Positions 18,453 through 26,445 of a DNA stretch of 46,027 nucleotides are shown here, one piece after another. Source of the DNA: Fidelibacterota bacterium (GTDB taxonomy: Bacteria; Marinisomatota; Marinisomatia; Marinisomatales; UBA1611). The stretch lies in contig PBAR01000011.1 of NCBI GenBank assembly GCA_002718285.1, forward strand, positions 91,363-137,389. Reading direction: 5' to 3'. The notes under the pieces were generated by a model. The model was not told where the DNA came from and did not search any database. It saw nothing but the letters and a program-made list of their open reading frames with translations. Numbering within the stretch: the first letter of the stretch is position 1; the number at the start of each line of letters is the position of its first letter. The translations under genes were made by a program, and so were the position numbers.

Positions 18453-19271
18453 TTATGATTTTATTGTTTTTTTTGCAGTATTTGAGAACTGTATTTCAAT
18501 TAAAGGAAACCACGATTCTACCAGAGGAATATAAGGAAGAAATCTACTTTCGCTTCCGTGGGGAAACTGGCCATATATAAATTTATAACCGGTAATTATT
18601 TTAAAGCGTTCTGAATTATTCCAGATAAAAAGGAACTTATGTTCAATATCGTATGCACCTTCAAATCCTGGAAAAAAATGAAAATCAATATCCGAATGTA
18701 TTCCAATTTTATTTGTAAACTGTTTGTAAATATCTAAGCCCATGTCTATCCCCCATGTGTTATAGTAGACAGCCATACGGTGGTAAATCAATGGAAGATC
18801 AATAGAAGAACGTGAATCTAGCTCTCCAACAACAATCCCCAAATCTACTCCGCCATGTAAGGTTATATCTGCAATTGTTGAAGATTTAGACATTAACCAT
18901 TCATTAGAAAATCCTATCATCGGCGGCACATGAAGGTTTGGTGGAATTAGTGATGCAATATTACCCCCTATATTTATACCTCTGGAAAGAAGATTCAACA
19001 AGCTGGTAGGATAAACAAAGCTGTGTTTTGATGCTGTAGTCCAACCCCCAATATCTTTATGGGGAATCTTAAAGGACGCATTAGGCATAATAAAAAACAA
19101 TATTGGGTGGCAAGAAATTTCCATCGTTTCACTATACCCATAACGCAATGGCTGGAAAATACCCACCTCCCATTTATTAACAGGAAGAAGATGTGCGGAA
19201 TGAGACCACCAATTTTTAGCGCCATGAAGCTGACACATTAGAAAAAAAAGGTATATAGTTATTTTAGTCAT
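18453..19271 (-). CDS. Probable envelope (beta-barrel-like) protein, unknown
   Basis: This 272-residue protein has an N-terminal signal-like stretch (MTKITIYLFFLMCQLHG). The rest is rich in short aromatic, glycine-containing beta strands (for example WEVGIFQPLRYGYSE, FKIITGYKFIYGQF, WFPLIEIQF), as in outer-membrane barrels. It contains a proline-rich LIPPNLHVPPMIGF segment. I recognise no family and no catalytic motif. It follows the EEP-fold lipoprotein gene by six bases, so the two are probably co-translated. It is the last gene of the operon that includes the putative selenoprotein. Confidence 0.6.
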   Translation of the reverse strand: MTKITIYLFFLMCQLHGAKNWWSHSAHLLPVNKWEVGIFQPLRYGYSETMEISCHPILFFIMPNASFKIPHKDIGGWTTASKHSFVYPTSLLNLLSRGINIGGNIASLIPPNLHVPPMIGFSNEWLMSKSSTIADITLHGGVDLGIVVGELDSRSSIDLPLIYHRMAVYYNTWGIDMGLDIYKQFTNKIGIHSDIDFHFFPGFEGAYDIEHKFLFIWNNSERFKIITGYKFIYGQFPHGSESRFLPYIPLVESWFPLIEIQFSNTAKKTIKS

Positions 19272-19277
19272 TTTAGA

Positions 19278-20384
19278 TTAATTACCAGAAAGGTTTAGAA
19301 TCCCTGAGATGGGCATATGGTCACTAAGATTCCATAATTTCTGATGCGTAACTGTAGAATCCGAAACCCAGCCTTCATTAGCATTTGTAAACAAATAATC
19401 GAGTTTTCGATCATACTTAATGTTTCGCAGATCATTACTGGTGCTGGGCGCATGAGTCAAATGCTCTCGATCATTCATTGCAAAAAAAGGAACTGCCGAA
19501 AAGTAAGAAGAATACAAAGGCTGCAAAATATCAGGTTCGCCATTAAAGTTATTGAAATAACTCCCTTCCTTGTGAAAAGGATCTGATCCTTCAAAATGAA
19601 AATTATCCCCAGGACACATATCAGACTCACAAAAATCAATTACGGTAGCGCTTGGCGGCAAAGAGTTTAAATCTCCACCCGCAACAAATAAACTTCCATC
19701 AATATCAATATCGGCTAATACCTCTATCAATTTATCTATGTGTTTTTGTTTTGTATCATCAGTAGCAAATGCAGTTGCATGAATATTAATTGCATAGAGA
19801 TTCAAATCAGGTATTTTGACTTTTAATATATTCCTTCTTAAATAAAAATATTGTACTAGTTTACTCTGGTCTGTTCGGAGCTGTAGCGAAATACGCTCTG
19901 CATCAAAAATCTTGTACTTAGATAGAATTGCATTCCCCATATTTATCCGCCCTAGACCATAATTTGGAATAAAATCTGCCTGCCAGATAGAACCAAAACA
20001 TCCATAATTCATGCTGGTATTATCTAACAAATATTGAATCTGATTGGTATAGCCAGATCTCTTGGAAAAAATATCTACCTCCTGAAGAAGGATTATGTCT
20101 GGATCTATAGAATTTATCTCTTTAGCAATATTTTCAAGATTATTTTTAATATCATCTTTTTTTGCAATAACCTTATCGCCGCAAGAATCTCCATAAAAAG
20201 GAAATCTCGCAGAGCCAAAACGAATATTCCAAGTTACAATTTTTGGTTTTGTTTTTACTTCAAAAGAGTTTTTTACCAATGCCTCGTATATTTCTGCATC
20301 TGAAACATCATCAATAAATTCATTCACAAACGGACTACAGCTACAAATGAAAAATAATCCGAAAAGTAAAACCCTGCTATGCAA
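19278..20384 (-). CDS. Endonuclease/exonuclease/phosphatase-fold lipoprotein
   Basis: This 368-residue protein of the EEP superfamily hydrolyses phosphodiester or phosphate bonds (nucleic acids, inositol phosphates or sphingomyelin in known members). Fold motifs are visible: TWNIRFG (Asn53), LLQEVD (Glu102), GGDLNSLP (Asp238, Asn240), a KLDYLF segment, and the terminal LSDHMPISG with the catalytic Asp-His. The N-terminus, LLFGLFFICSC, looks like a lipoprotein signal with Cys16 as the likely lipid site. It would therefore be membrane-anchored outside the cytoplasm. The start is TTG, supported by an AGGATGAG ribosome-binding site; no in-frame ATG fits. It lies 13 bases after the ArsC-like gene. 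The substrate is unknown. Confidence 0.85.
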   Translation of the reverse strand: MHSRVLLFGLFFICSCSPFVNEFIDDVSDAEIYEALVKNSFEVKTKPKIVTWNIRFGSARFPFYGDSCGDKVIAKKDDIKNNLENIAKEINSIDPDIILLQEVDIFSKRSGYTNQIQYLLDNTSMNYGCFGSIWQADFIPNYGLGRINMGNAILSKYKIFDAERISLQLRTDQSKLVQYFYLRRNILKVKIPDLNLYAINIHATAFATDDTKQKHIDKLIEVLADIDIDGSLFVAGGDLNSLPPSATVIDFCESDMCPGDNFHFEGSDPFHKEGSYFNNFNGEPDILQPLYSSYFSAVPFFAMNDREHLTHAPSTSNDLRNIKYDRKLDYLFTNANEGWVSDSTVTHQKLWNLSDHMPISGILNLSGN

Positions 20385-20397
20385 ATCTCATCCTAGT

Positions 20398-20751
20398 TTA
20401 TGTTATTAAATCCATAATATTATCAATAGGGCGGCCTATTACAGCTCGTTCCCCTGCAACAAATATTGGGCGTTCCATGATTTTAGGAAATTTCTCAATC
20501 GCCTCTGCCATTGCTTCAGAGTTATGTACTAAGCTTGAAAGATTATTGTTTTTATAATCAGGCTCATTTTTGCGCACAAATTCACCTGGGTGTTTTCCAA
20601 GCTTTATTGATAGATTTAATATTTGTTCCTTGTTAAGCGGGGTTTTTAAGTACTCTATCAAATCATATTCAATATTATTTTCATTTAGGAGCAACACGGC
20701 TCCTCGACTCTTACTTCATCTGGGGTTATGATATAGAATGAATTCTTCCAT
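20398..20751 (-). CDS. arsC: ArsC-family protein with in-frame TGA (probable selenocysteine) at the catalytic cysteine
   Basis: From the ATG at 20751 the protein reads MEEFILYHNPR, then TGA, then SKSRGAVLLLNE and on to a normal stop (117 codons). In ArsC-type reductases this segment is HNPxC(S/G)xSR, and TGA falls exactly on the catalytic cysteine, codon 12 (20718-20716). The three anion-binding arginines known from E. coli-type ArsC are present at the same positions, Arg60, Arg94 and Arg107. AAGGAG lies five bases before the ATG, so translation starts upstream of the TGA. A hairpin with a G-containing loop follows the TGA at the spacing expected of a bacterial SECIS. The likely product is a selenocysteine thiol-redox enzyme of the arsenate reductase/Spx fold. 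The substrate, arsenate or another, is not proven. A nonsense mutation is the alternative but fits these facts poorly. Confidence 0.82.
20687..20704 (-). promoter_or_regulatory. Candidate bacterial SECIS hairpin
   Basis: On the minus strand AGGAGC-CGTGTT-GCTCCT forms a perfect six-base-pair stem with a six-base loop. The loop starts 17 bases after the TGA codon and has G as its second base. Known bacterial SECIS elements lie just downstream of the UGA within the coding sequence, with a G near the start of the apical loop. The stem is within codons and does not interrupt the ArsC-like reading frame. Confidence 0.7.
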
Positions 20752-20756
20752 ATTTA

Positions 20757-20762
20757 CTCCTT
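20757..20762 (-). promoter_or_regulatory. Ribosome-binding site that fixes the ArsC-like start
   Basis: AAGGAG on the minus strand is five bases before the ATG at 20751. It is one of the strongest Shine-Dalgarno matches in the window. It shows that translation is meant to begin before the in-frame TGA, not at the later GTG codon at 20697. Confidence 0.8.
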
Positions 20763-20775
20763 ATATATATAGCCA

Positions 20776-21267
20776 TTAGCTGCACACTTCTTCAAAAATG
20801 CCTGTGGCTCGATTTTTTCTAACTTTATTCCACTGAAAAATTCGCCCATTCATAACAACATAAACACCGTTGGAAAGCACTTGGACTGCCGCCAAAGAAG
20901 CTCCAAAATTAAATAACCCATCACTGCTTCCAAATGCATAAGGAATCATGGCCCCAGTCAAAACTATTGTTTTTTTCAGTTTTTCTTTGGCTATAACTCC
21001 TGCAGTTTTTGTCATAGTGTCTGTGCCGTGTGTAATTACGATTTGATTTTCTGGAACTTTTATGCAATTATTTAGAATGAGTTCACGATCTTCATTTGTC
21101 ATTTCTAGACTATCTATAAGCATTAAAGTGCGAATCTTCACATCTAGCTTGGATCGCCCCAGTTCTAATATTTCTGTCATATGAGTATTTTGAAAATATA
21201 GTTTTCCGTTGATCTCATCATATTCTTTATCAAAAGTTCCACCGGTAATTAAAATTCGTACTGCCAT
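20776..21267 (-). CDS. Short (single-domain) asparaginase-family protein
   Basis: This 163-residue protein matches the N-terminal, catalytic domain of type I/II L-asparaginases, which hydrolyse asparagine to aspartate and ammonia. Both catalytic threonine regions are visible: ITGGTFDKEYDE near the N-terminus and ITHGTDTMTKTA in the middle, followed by VLTGAMIPYAFGSSDG. The C-terminal domain of the usual roughly 330-residue enzymes is absent. The frame ends cleanly, with the ArsC-like gene starting 24 bases later, so it is not an obvious truncation. Similar one-domain proteins occur in bacteria. It could be an amidase with another substrate. It is the first gene of the minus-strand operon ending at 18453. 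Confidence 0.85.
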   Translation of the reverse strand: MAVRILITGGTFDKEYDEINGKLYFQNTHMTEILELGRSKLDVKIRTLMLIDSLEMTNEDRELILNNCIKVPENQIVITHGTDTMTKTAGVIAKEKLKKTIVLTGAMIPYAFGSSDGLFNFGASLAAVQVLSNGVYVVMNGRIFQWNKVRKNRATGIFEEVCS

Positions 21268-21355
21268 ATTTCTGGCTACTTATTAATCTTTATGCAAATC
21301 ATAAAAACATTAGATATATTAATTAACAACGAACAAATCAATTTTTTCGAGTATT

Positions 21356-21370
21356 TTATCGCTGCGATAA
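21356..21370. promoter_or_regulatory. Perfect 15-base palindrome in divergent intergenic region
   Basis: TTATCGC-T-GCGATAA is a perfect seven-base inverted repeat with a one-base centre. It lies between the divergent asparaginase-like gene and the TonB receptor gene, about 50 bases above the proposed -35 box of the plus-strand locus. It has the form of an operator for a dimeric regulator. Confidence 0.45.
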
Positions 21371-21419
21371 GTTAGCCATAATAATAAAAACCGATTTATA
21401 CTTAAACTATTTTTATTAT

Positions 21420-21447
21420 TTGACTTTGAAAAACACTAAAGTAAAAT
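21420..21447 (+). promoter_or_regulatory. Candidate promoter of the 21-39 kb locus
   Basis: TTGACT (five of six -35 matches), a 16-base spacer and TAAAAT (five of six -10 matches) lie just before the TonB receptor ATG at 21469. The leader would be only about 15 bases long. Confidence 0.5.
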
Positions 21448-21468
21448 CTGCTATAAATTGAATATAAA

Positions 21469-24400
21469 ATGATTCAGAATTGTAGAAACTTTATTTTATT
21501 ATTAATCTGTTTTTTATTTATATCAAATTTTATTTCTGCAAGTACTAATGGAAACATATACGGGAGAGTATTTAATTCCCTAAACAGTACACCGCTAGAA
21601 GCGGCCAATGTAATTTTGAAAAATGAGAATATAGGAACCGCTACCGATAATAAAGGATTATTTAATATTATTAATATTCCACCGGGTTCCTATACATTAA
21701 AAGTGTCCATGATAGGCTTTGCAGATTATGAGATTACAGAACTCACCGTATCAATCGACCGGACAACATATTTAGAAATTGGATTAAATCCAGACACAAT
21801 AAAATTTGAATCAATTGTCATTCAAGCCGAAAAGCCTCTAATTAAAAAAGATGTATCAGGAAGCGTATTGAATATAGAAAATGAAATGATTCAGCATCTT
21901 CCTGCGACTAATTTAGAAAATATAATATCATTGCAAGCAGGAGTAAGTGGCATGTCCATTAGAGGGGGAGCTTCTTCACAAACTGCACTATTTGTAGATG
22001 GATTTCGATTTAATGATGAAAGATCCAACCACCCCTTTACAACTATAAATATTAATTCAATCAAAGAAATACTTTTGCAGACAGGAGGATTCAATGCTGA
22101 ATACGGGAACATAAGATCGGGAATAATCAATATTATTACAATTGATGGATCTGAAAAAGACTACAGAGCATCATTTTCTTTTTGGCAAAGTGATAAAGCG
22201 CCAAAACATTTCGGAAAATCTTTATATGATGAAACATCATACTTTTTACGTCCTTATTTAGATAATGATGTTTGCTGGACAGGAACAAACAATGGAACCT
22301 GGGATAACTATACTGAGCGACAATACCCATCATTTGTAGGCTGGAATTCAATTTCATTTTCGACTATGAATGACTCAGATCCATCTAATGACCTTACTCC
22401 TTCTGCGGCGCAAAAAATATTTAAATGGCAACATCGAAGAAATGGGAGCAACAAGTTACCAGACTATTCAAGAGACCTTATAATCAGCGGTCCTCTGCCA
22501 ATAGGCTTAAAACACTTTGTGTTTTCATTAAGCCATACAGAGAACCAAGATGCTTTTATAATACCATTATCAAAGGACAGTTATAATTCATCTTCAACAG
22601 TTTTAAAATTAACTGGTAAAATAAAAGAAAATATTAGATTATCAATTTCTAGCCTTTATGGAGTAGTGAGTTCTGTCTCTCCTTACGATTGGAAAGTTAC
22701 GCCAACTGGTTTATTACTTAATGGCTCAAACGATGTAGCTGAATTAATCAATGGGAGCACAGGAAACAGTATTTTATTTATGCCTGGATATTATAGCCCA
22801 ACAGAAATTTATAGACATGCTTTAGGTTTAAAAATTAATCATATTTTATCAGACAAAATGTTTTATGAAATCATATTCCAACGGATGGGAAACCAATACA
22901 ACACCTATCAATTATCTGAAAGAGATACGATCAAAAATAACATGGTTGTCGATGGGGTTTTTCTTGATGAAGCGCCATTTGGTTACTGGGGATATTCAGA
23001 AACAAGTATCGACGGAATGAATATAGGCGGATGGATGAATCTTGGAAGAGATAAAAGCTCTAACATAACATCATTTATTAAACTGGATTTGACCAGAGTA
23101 TTAAATAAGAACCATCAAATAAAAACAGGTTTTGAATATGTTATCAATAATTATAATATAAAATCTTCTACAGTGAACCCAAGTATGGAAACATGGAATA
23201 GAGAAATGACGTATTATGTTTCTCCAAGGAGAAACGCTTTTTATATACAAGATAAAATTGACTACAATGGAGTTATTGCGAATATTGGAATTAGGATGGA
23301 AAGTACTGCGCCTAATACAAATTGGTATAATCTTGAACCATACGATAAAAATCTAAGCCAGGGACAAGGGTCTGATATTGAAACAAAAGCACCTATATAT
23401 GCAGTAAATAATAAATACTATGTAAGCCCACGGTTAGGCATATCGCATCCAATAACTGAGAATTCAAAACTATATTTTAATTATGGTCATTTTTATTCAG
23501 AGCCAGAATCATCATTTAGATTTCGTATTCAAAGAGAATACAATGGGATGGTTACACATATAGGGAACCCAGAACTTTCAAATGAACGAACAATAGCATA
23601 CGAAATTGGTTATACACAATCATGGAATGATTTTCTGTTAAATACATCAGCATATTATAAAGATGTTACCGATCAGTTGGGATGGGTATACTTTGAAGAT
23701 GTTAGAGGTTCTGTTTCTTATAGGGTGGCCGGGAATAATAATTATGCGGATATACGTGGAATTGAATTAACAATCAGCAAACGAAACAAAAAATGGTTAT
23801 CAGGTTTTATAAACTATACTTATATGGTGCACTCAACGGGTTATTTTGGGTTTACACATAACTATCAAGACCCAAACAAAATGCGTCAATATTTACAATT
23901 AAATCCATACTTAGAGAAACCAAGACCACAGCCATTTGCAAGACTAAACTTAGATTTTAACCTACCTAATAATTTTGGCCCTGGACTCTATGGAATATAT
24001 CCATTTGGTTCCATTACTCTAAATTTTCTCTGCACATACAAGGCCGGTGCTTTTGACACATACAATCCGAACAATATTCCTGGTGTCCAAAATAATATCC
24101 AATGGAAAGACAATTACAATGTTGATCTTAGGTTTATGAAAAAACTATCTATTGGAAAAAATAAAATTGAACTATTTATTGATATAACTAATGCCTTAAA
24201 TACAAAAAACCTGTCTAGTTCCGGGTTCTCTGATTATTTTGATTATTTAGATTATTTAGAATCTTTAAAATTTAAATGGGAAGAAGGATCTGAAAATGGG
24301 AATGATAGAGTTGGAGAATTTCGCAGTTGGGACACCCCATATGATCCACTAGAAAGCAACCCAGATAATGATCCGCTTATAAAGGAAAGAAATGATTTAA

Positions 24401-24498
24401 GAAGAGAAAATAAATCATATATCGATATGCCGAACCTTAGGGGATTAACATTCCTAGACCCCCGGAAAATATCAGCGGGCATACGTTATAATTTTTGA
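21469..24498 (+). CDS. TonB-dependent receptor (copy A of a paralogous pair)
   Basis: This 1009-residue outer-membrane receptor has a signal peptide (about 1-24), a CarboxypepD_reg-like domain (about 29-110: NIYGRVFNSLNSTPLEAANV), a plug domain with MSIRGGASSQTALFVDGFRF, and a long barrel ending in SAGIRYNF. It shares with the receptor at 33759 a distinctive insert after the plug (LRPYLDNDVCWTGTNNGTWD, then YTERQYPSFVGWNS) and the SYIDMPN...FLxPR near the C-terminus. The shared insert suggests a common ligand type. It is the first gene of the plus-strand locus. The ligand is unknown; amino-sugar or muropeptide material is an inference from the neighbours. Confidence 0.92.
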   Translation: MIQNCRNFILLLICFLFISNFISASTNGNIYGRVFNSLNSTPLEAANVILKNENIGTATDNKGLFNIINIPPGSYTLKVSMIGFADYEITELTVSIDRTTYLEIGLNPDTIKFESIVIQAEKPLIKKDVSGSVLNIENEMIQHLPATNLENIISLQAGVSGMSIRGGASSQTALFVDGFRFNDERSNHPFTTININSIKEILLQTGGFNAEYGNIRSGIINIITIDGSEKDYRASFSFWQSDKAPKHFGKSLYDETSYFLRPYLDNDVCWTGTNNGTWDNYTERQYPSFVGWNSISFSTMNDSDPSNDLTPSAAQKIFKWQHRRNGSNKLPDYSRDLIISGPLPIGLKHFVFSLSHTENQDAFIIPLSKDSYNSSSTVLKLTGKIKENIRLSISSLYGVVSSVSPYDWKVTPTGLLLNGSNDVAELINGSTGNSILFMPGYYSPTEIYRHALGLKINHILSDKMFYEIIFQRMGNQYNTYQLSERDTIKNNMVVDGVFLDEAPFGYWGYSETSIDGMNIGGWMNLGRDKSSNITSFIKLDLTRVLNKNHQIKTGFEYVINNYNIKSSTVNPSMETWNREMTYYVSPRRNAFYIQDKIDYNGVIANIGIRMESTAPNTNWYNLEPYDKNLSQGQGSDIETKAPIYAVNNKYYVSPRLGISHPITENSKLYFNYGHFYSEPESSFRFRIQREYNGMVTHIGNPELSNERTIAYEIGYTQSWNDFLLNTSAYYKDVTDQLGWVYFEDVRGSVSYRVAGNNNYADIRGIELTISKRNKKWLSGFINYTYMVHSTGYFGFTHNYQDPNKMRQYLQLNPYLEKPRPQPFARLNLDFNLPNNFGPGLYGIYPFGSITLNFLCTYKAGAFDTYNPNNIPGVQNNIQWKDNYNVDLRFMKKLSIGKNKIELFIDITNALNTKNLSSSGFSDYFDYLDYLESLKFKWEEGSENGNDRVGEFRSWDTPYDPLESNPDNDPLIKERNDLRRENKSYIDMPNLRGLTFLDPRKISAGIRYNF

Positions 24499-24532
24499 AT
24501 ATTTATTCAGGCATTGCTATAGATAATTATTT

Positions 24533-26443
24533 GTGAAAAAATTAATAATCTTATTAACCTCATTTTTTTCTTTTATTAATTACTTATTTCCCGATGAAGC
24601 TACAATTAAGATATCTCCCGATAGCCTGGTATGCGGCAGCTATCAAACAATAGAAATAAAATTTTTCACAAATAATCTGAATATAGATTCTGGTGGAGGA
24701 TTTAGATTTGAACTTCCTATCGGTTATCTTGAAACTAAACCATATTACTGGGACAAACCACAGACAGATTTAATTGATGGAAGAGGATTTGTATCAACAG
24801 ATGAAAAAAACAAAAATAATGTTAAGATTGGTTTGTATGGTGCCCGTGGTGGGATTATAAACTGTGAATTCCTAAATAATATTAACTCAAATGATACTAT
24901 TAGAATATTTTACTCAGGAACAGTTCAATCGTTAGCCTGGGATTTAAGAATTAACGCTCAATGGAGACAAAACAAATATAGTGAATGGAAAAAATTCAAA
25001 ACGCTTCCAAAAATTAAATTTTCAAGCCAGAATATGAAAAACATGCTAGTAAACATACCTAGTGACTGTGAAAAAAATAAGCCAATTAATATTAAAGTAG
25101 CAGCTATAGATAAATACGGGAATAGGGTCAAAAATTTTGACAAAACAATAATATTAAAATCTCAAAACGAAATAAATAACAAAACAATTAAATATAATTT
25201 CACCAGGGAAGATTCAGGCTTTCATCAATTTAAAAATTATAGTTTTCTGGAAACTGGTTTCCAAAAAATCATATTGATTATTGATAATGACCATTTTACC
25301 AGCAATTATATATTTGTGCATAATAGTGTGAATACAAAAAATAAATATTTTGGGGATCTTCATTTTCATACTGGTACTGGAGAAGGAAATAAAATGTTCT
25401 CATCAACTTTTATGGGTGGAGACCATAGAGGAAATTTTAGCATAGCACAATCAGCATATAAGTATGCAAAGAAAACTATGCTTCTTGACTTTGCATCATC
25501 AACAGAGCATGACACAAAATATTTTACTGAGAATGGATGGGAAATAAGCAAATCCGTTTCTGAATCAAATTACTCTCCAAACGAGTTCACAACATTTTTT
25601 GGATATGAATGGACAGCCGCTTCAGATATAGGACACCACATAATATTATTCAAGGATATAAACAATATTGTTTATAATCACTTCGATTATAGTACAAAAG
25701 AGTCCCTTTGGAAAATTTTCGATAAAAATCAAACTGAAGTATTAATGATTCCTCATGTTACCTGGACACAAGAATCTCACGGCATATGGACTATATCCAA
25801 TAATCGCTACAGACGAGTTGGCGAAATTTATTCTCTTTGGAATAATAGATATTTAATTCAGCCCGGAGATGAACCAGATCGTTTTGAATTAGGGGTAAAT
25901 AGCCCCTGGTCATATCAGTTTGCGTGGGCAAAGGGTAATAAAATAGGTTTAATAGGATGTTCAGATAACCACACAGGTCACCCAGGGCTTAATAATTACT
26001 CTCCCGATTGTGTTCATTCTGGCGGTTTAACAGCTATTTTATCATCAAAAAACAATAGAAATCATCTGTGGGATGGATTATACAACCGCAATACCTATGC
26101 AACAACCGGCACCAGAATATATTTAGATTTCCAGTCTGATGGAAATCTTATGGGAACTGAATATATATGTTCTTCACTTCCAAATATTTTTGTTCGAGCA
26201 GGAGGAACAAATATTATTGACAAGATAGATATAATAAAATTTGATTATCAAGACTTTAAAATTATTTATAGCAATACACCAGAATCCGATACCATAACAT
26301 TTAATTTTGTTGATTCATCTTATCAAGACAGTGCCATGTATTATATAAAAATTAAACAAATCGATGAATCATGGAAAGGACCATGGTCGCACAATAAAGC
26401 AGAAATGGCCTGGTCAAGTCCCATTTGGATTAAATCAAAATAG
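24533..26443 (+). CDS. Exported DUF3604 (PHP-like) protein A
   Basis: This 636-residue protein has a signal peptide (about 1-20), a beta-sandwich region (about 24-265) and a DUF3604 domain (about 271-630). DUF3604 proteins resemble the PHP metal-dependent phosphoesterases. The presumed metal ligands are all present: DLHFH (His277, His279), TEHD (Glu325, His326), IPHVTW (His408) and CSDNH (Asp478, His480). The YATTGTRIYLDF motif typical of DUF3604 follows. The start is GTG with no clear ribosome-binding site. It lies 34 bases after receptor A and two bases before the serine hydrolase. The reaction is unknown; phosphoester hydrolysis outside the cytoplasm is inferred from fold alone. Confidence 0.85.
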   Translation: MKKLIILLTSFFSFINYLFPDEATIKISPDSLVCGSYQTIEIKFFTNNLNIDSGGGFRFELPIGYLETKPYYWDKPQTDLIDGRGFVSTDEKNKNNVKIGLYGARGGIINCEFLNNINSNDTIRIFYSGTVQSLAWDLRINAQWRQNKYSEWKKFKTLPKIKFSSQNMKNMLVNIPSDCEKNKPINIKVAAIDKYGNRVKNFDKTIILKSQNEINNKTIKYNFTREDSGFHQFKNYSFLETGFQKIILIIDNDHFTSNYIFVHNSVNTKNKYFGDLHFHTGTGEGNKMFSSTFMGGDHRGNFSIAQSAYKYAKKTMLLDFASSTEHDTKYFTENGWEISKSVSESNYSPNEFTTFFGYEWTAASDIGHHIILFKDINNIVYNHFDYSTKESLWKIFDKNQTEVLMIPHVTWTQESHGIWTISNNRYRRVGEIYSLWNNRYLIQPGDEPDRFELGVNSPWSYQFAWAKGNKIGLIGCSDNHTGHPGLNNYSPDCVHSGGLTAILSSKNNRNHLWDGLYNRNTYATTGTRIYLDFQSDGNLMGTEYICSSLPNIFVRAGGTNIIDKIDIIKFDYQDFKIIYSNTPESDTITFNFVDSSYQDSAMYYIKIKQIDESWKGPWSHNKAEMAWSSPIWIKSK

Positions 26444-26445
26444 TT

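Noticed and set aside
20398..20697. ArsC-like frame read as a truncated pseudogene or a gene starting at GTG 20697
   Set aside because: The upstream codons carry the conserved HNPR motif in the same frame, a strong ribosome-binding site precedes the ATG at 20751, the only interruption is TGA at the catalytic cysteine, and the rest of the protein is intact.
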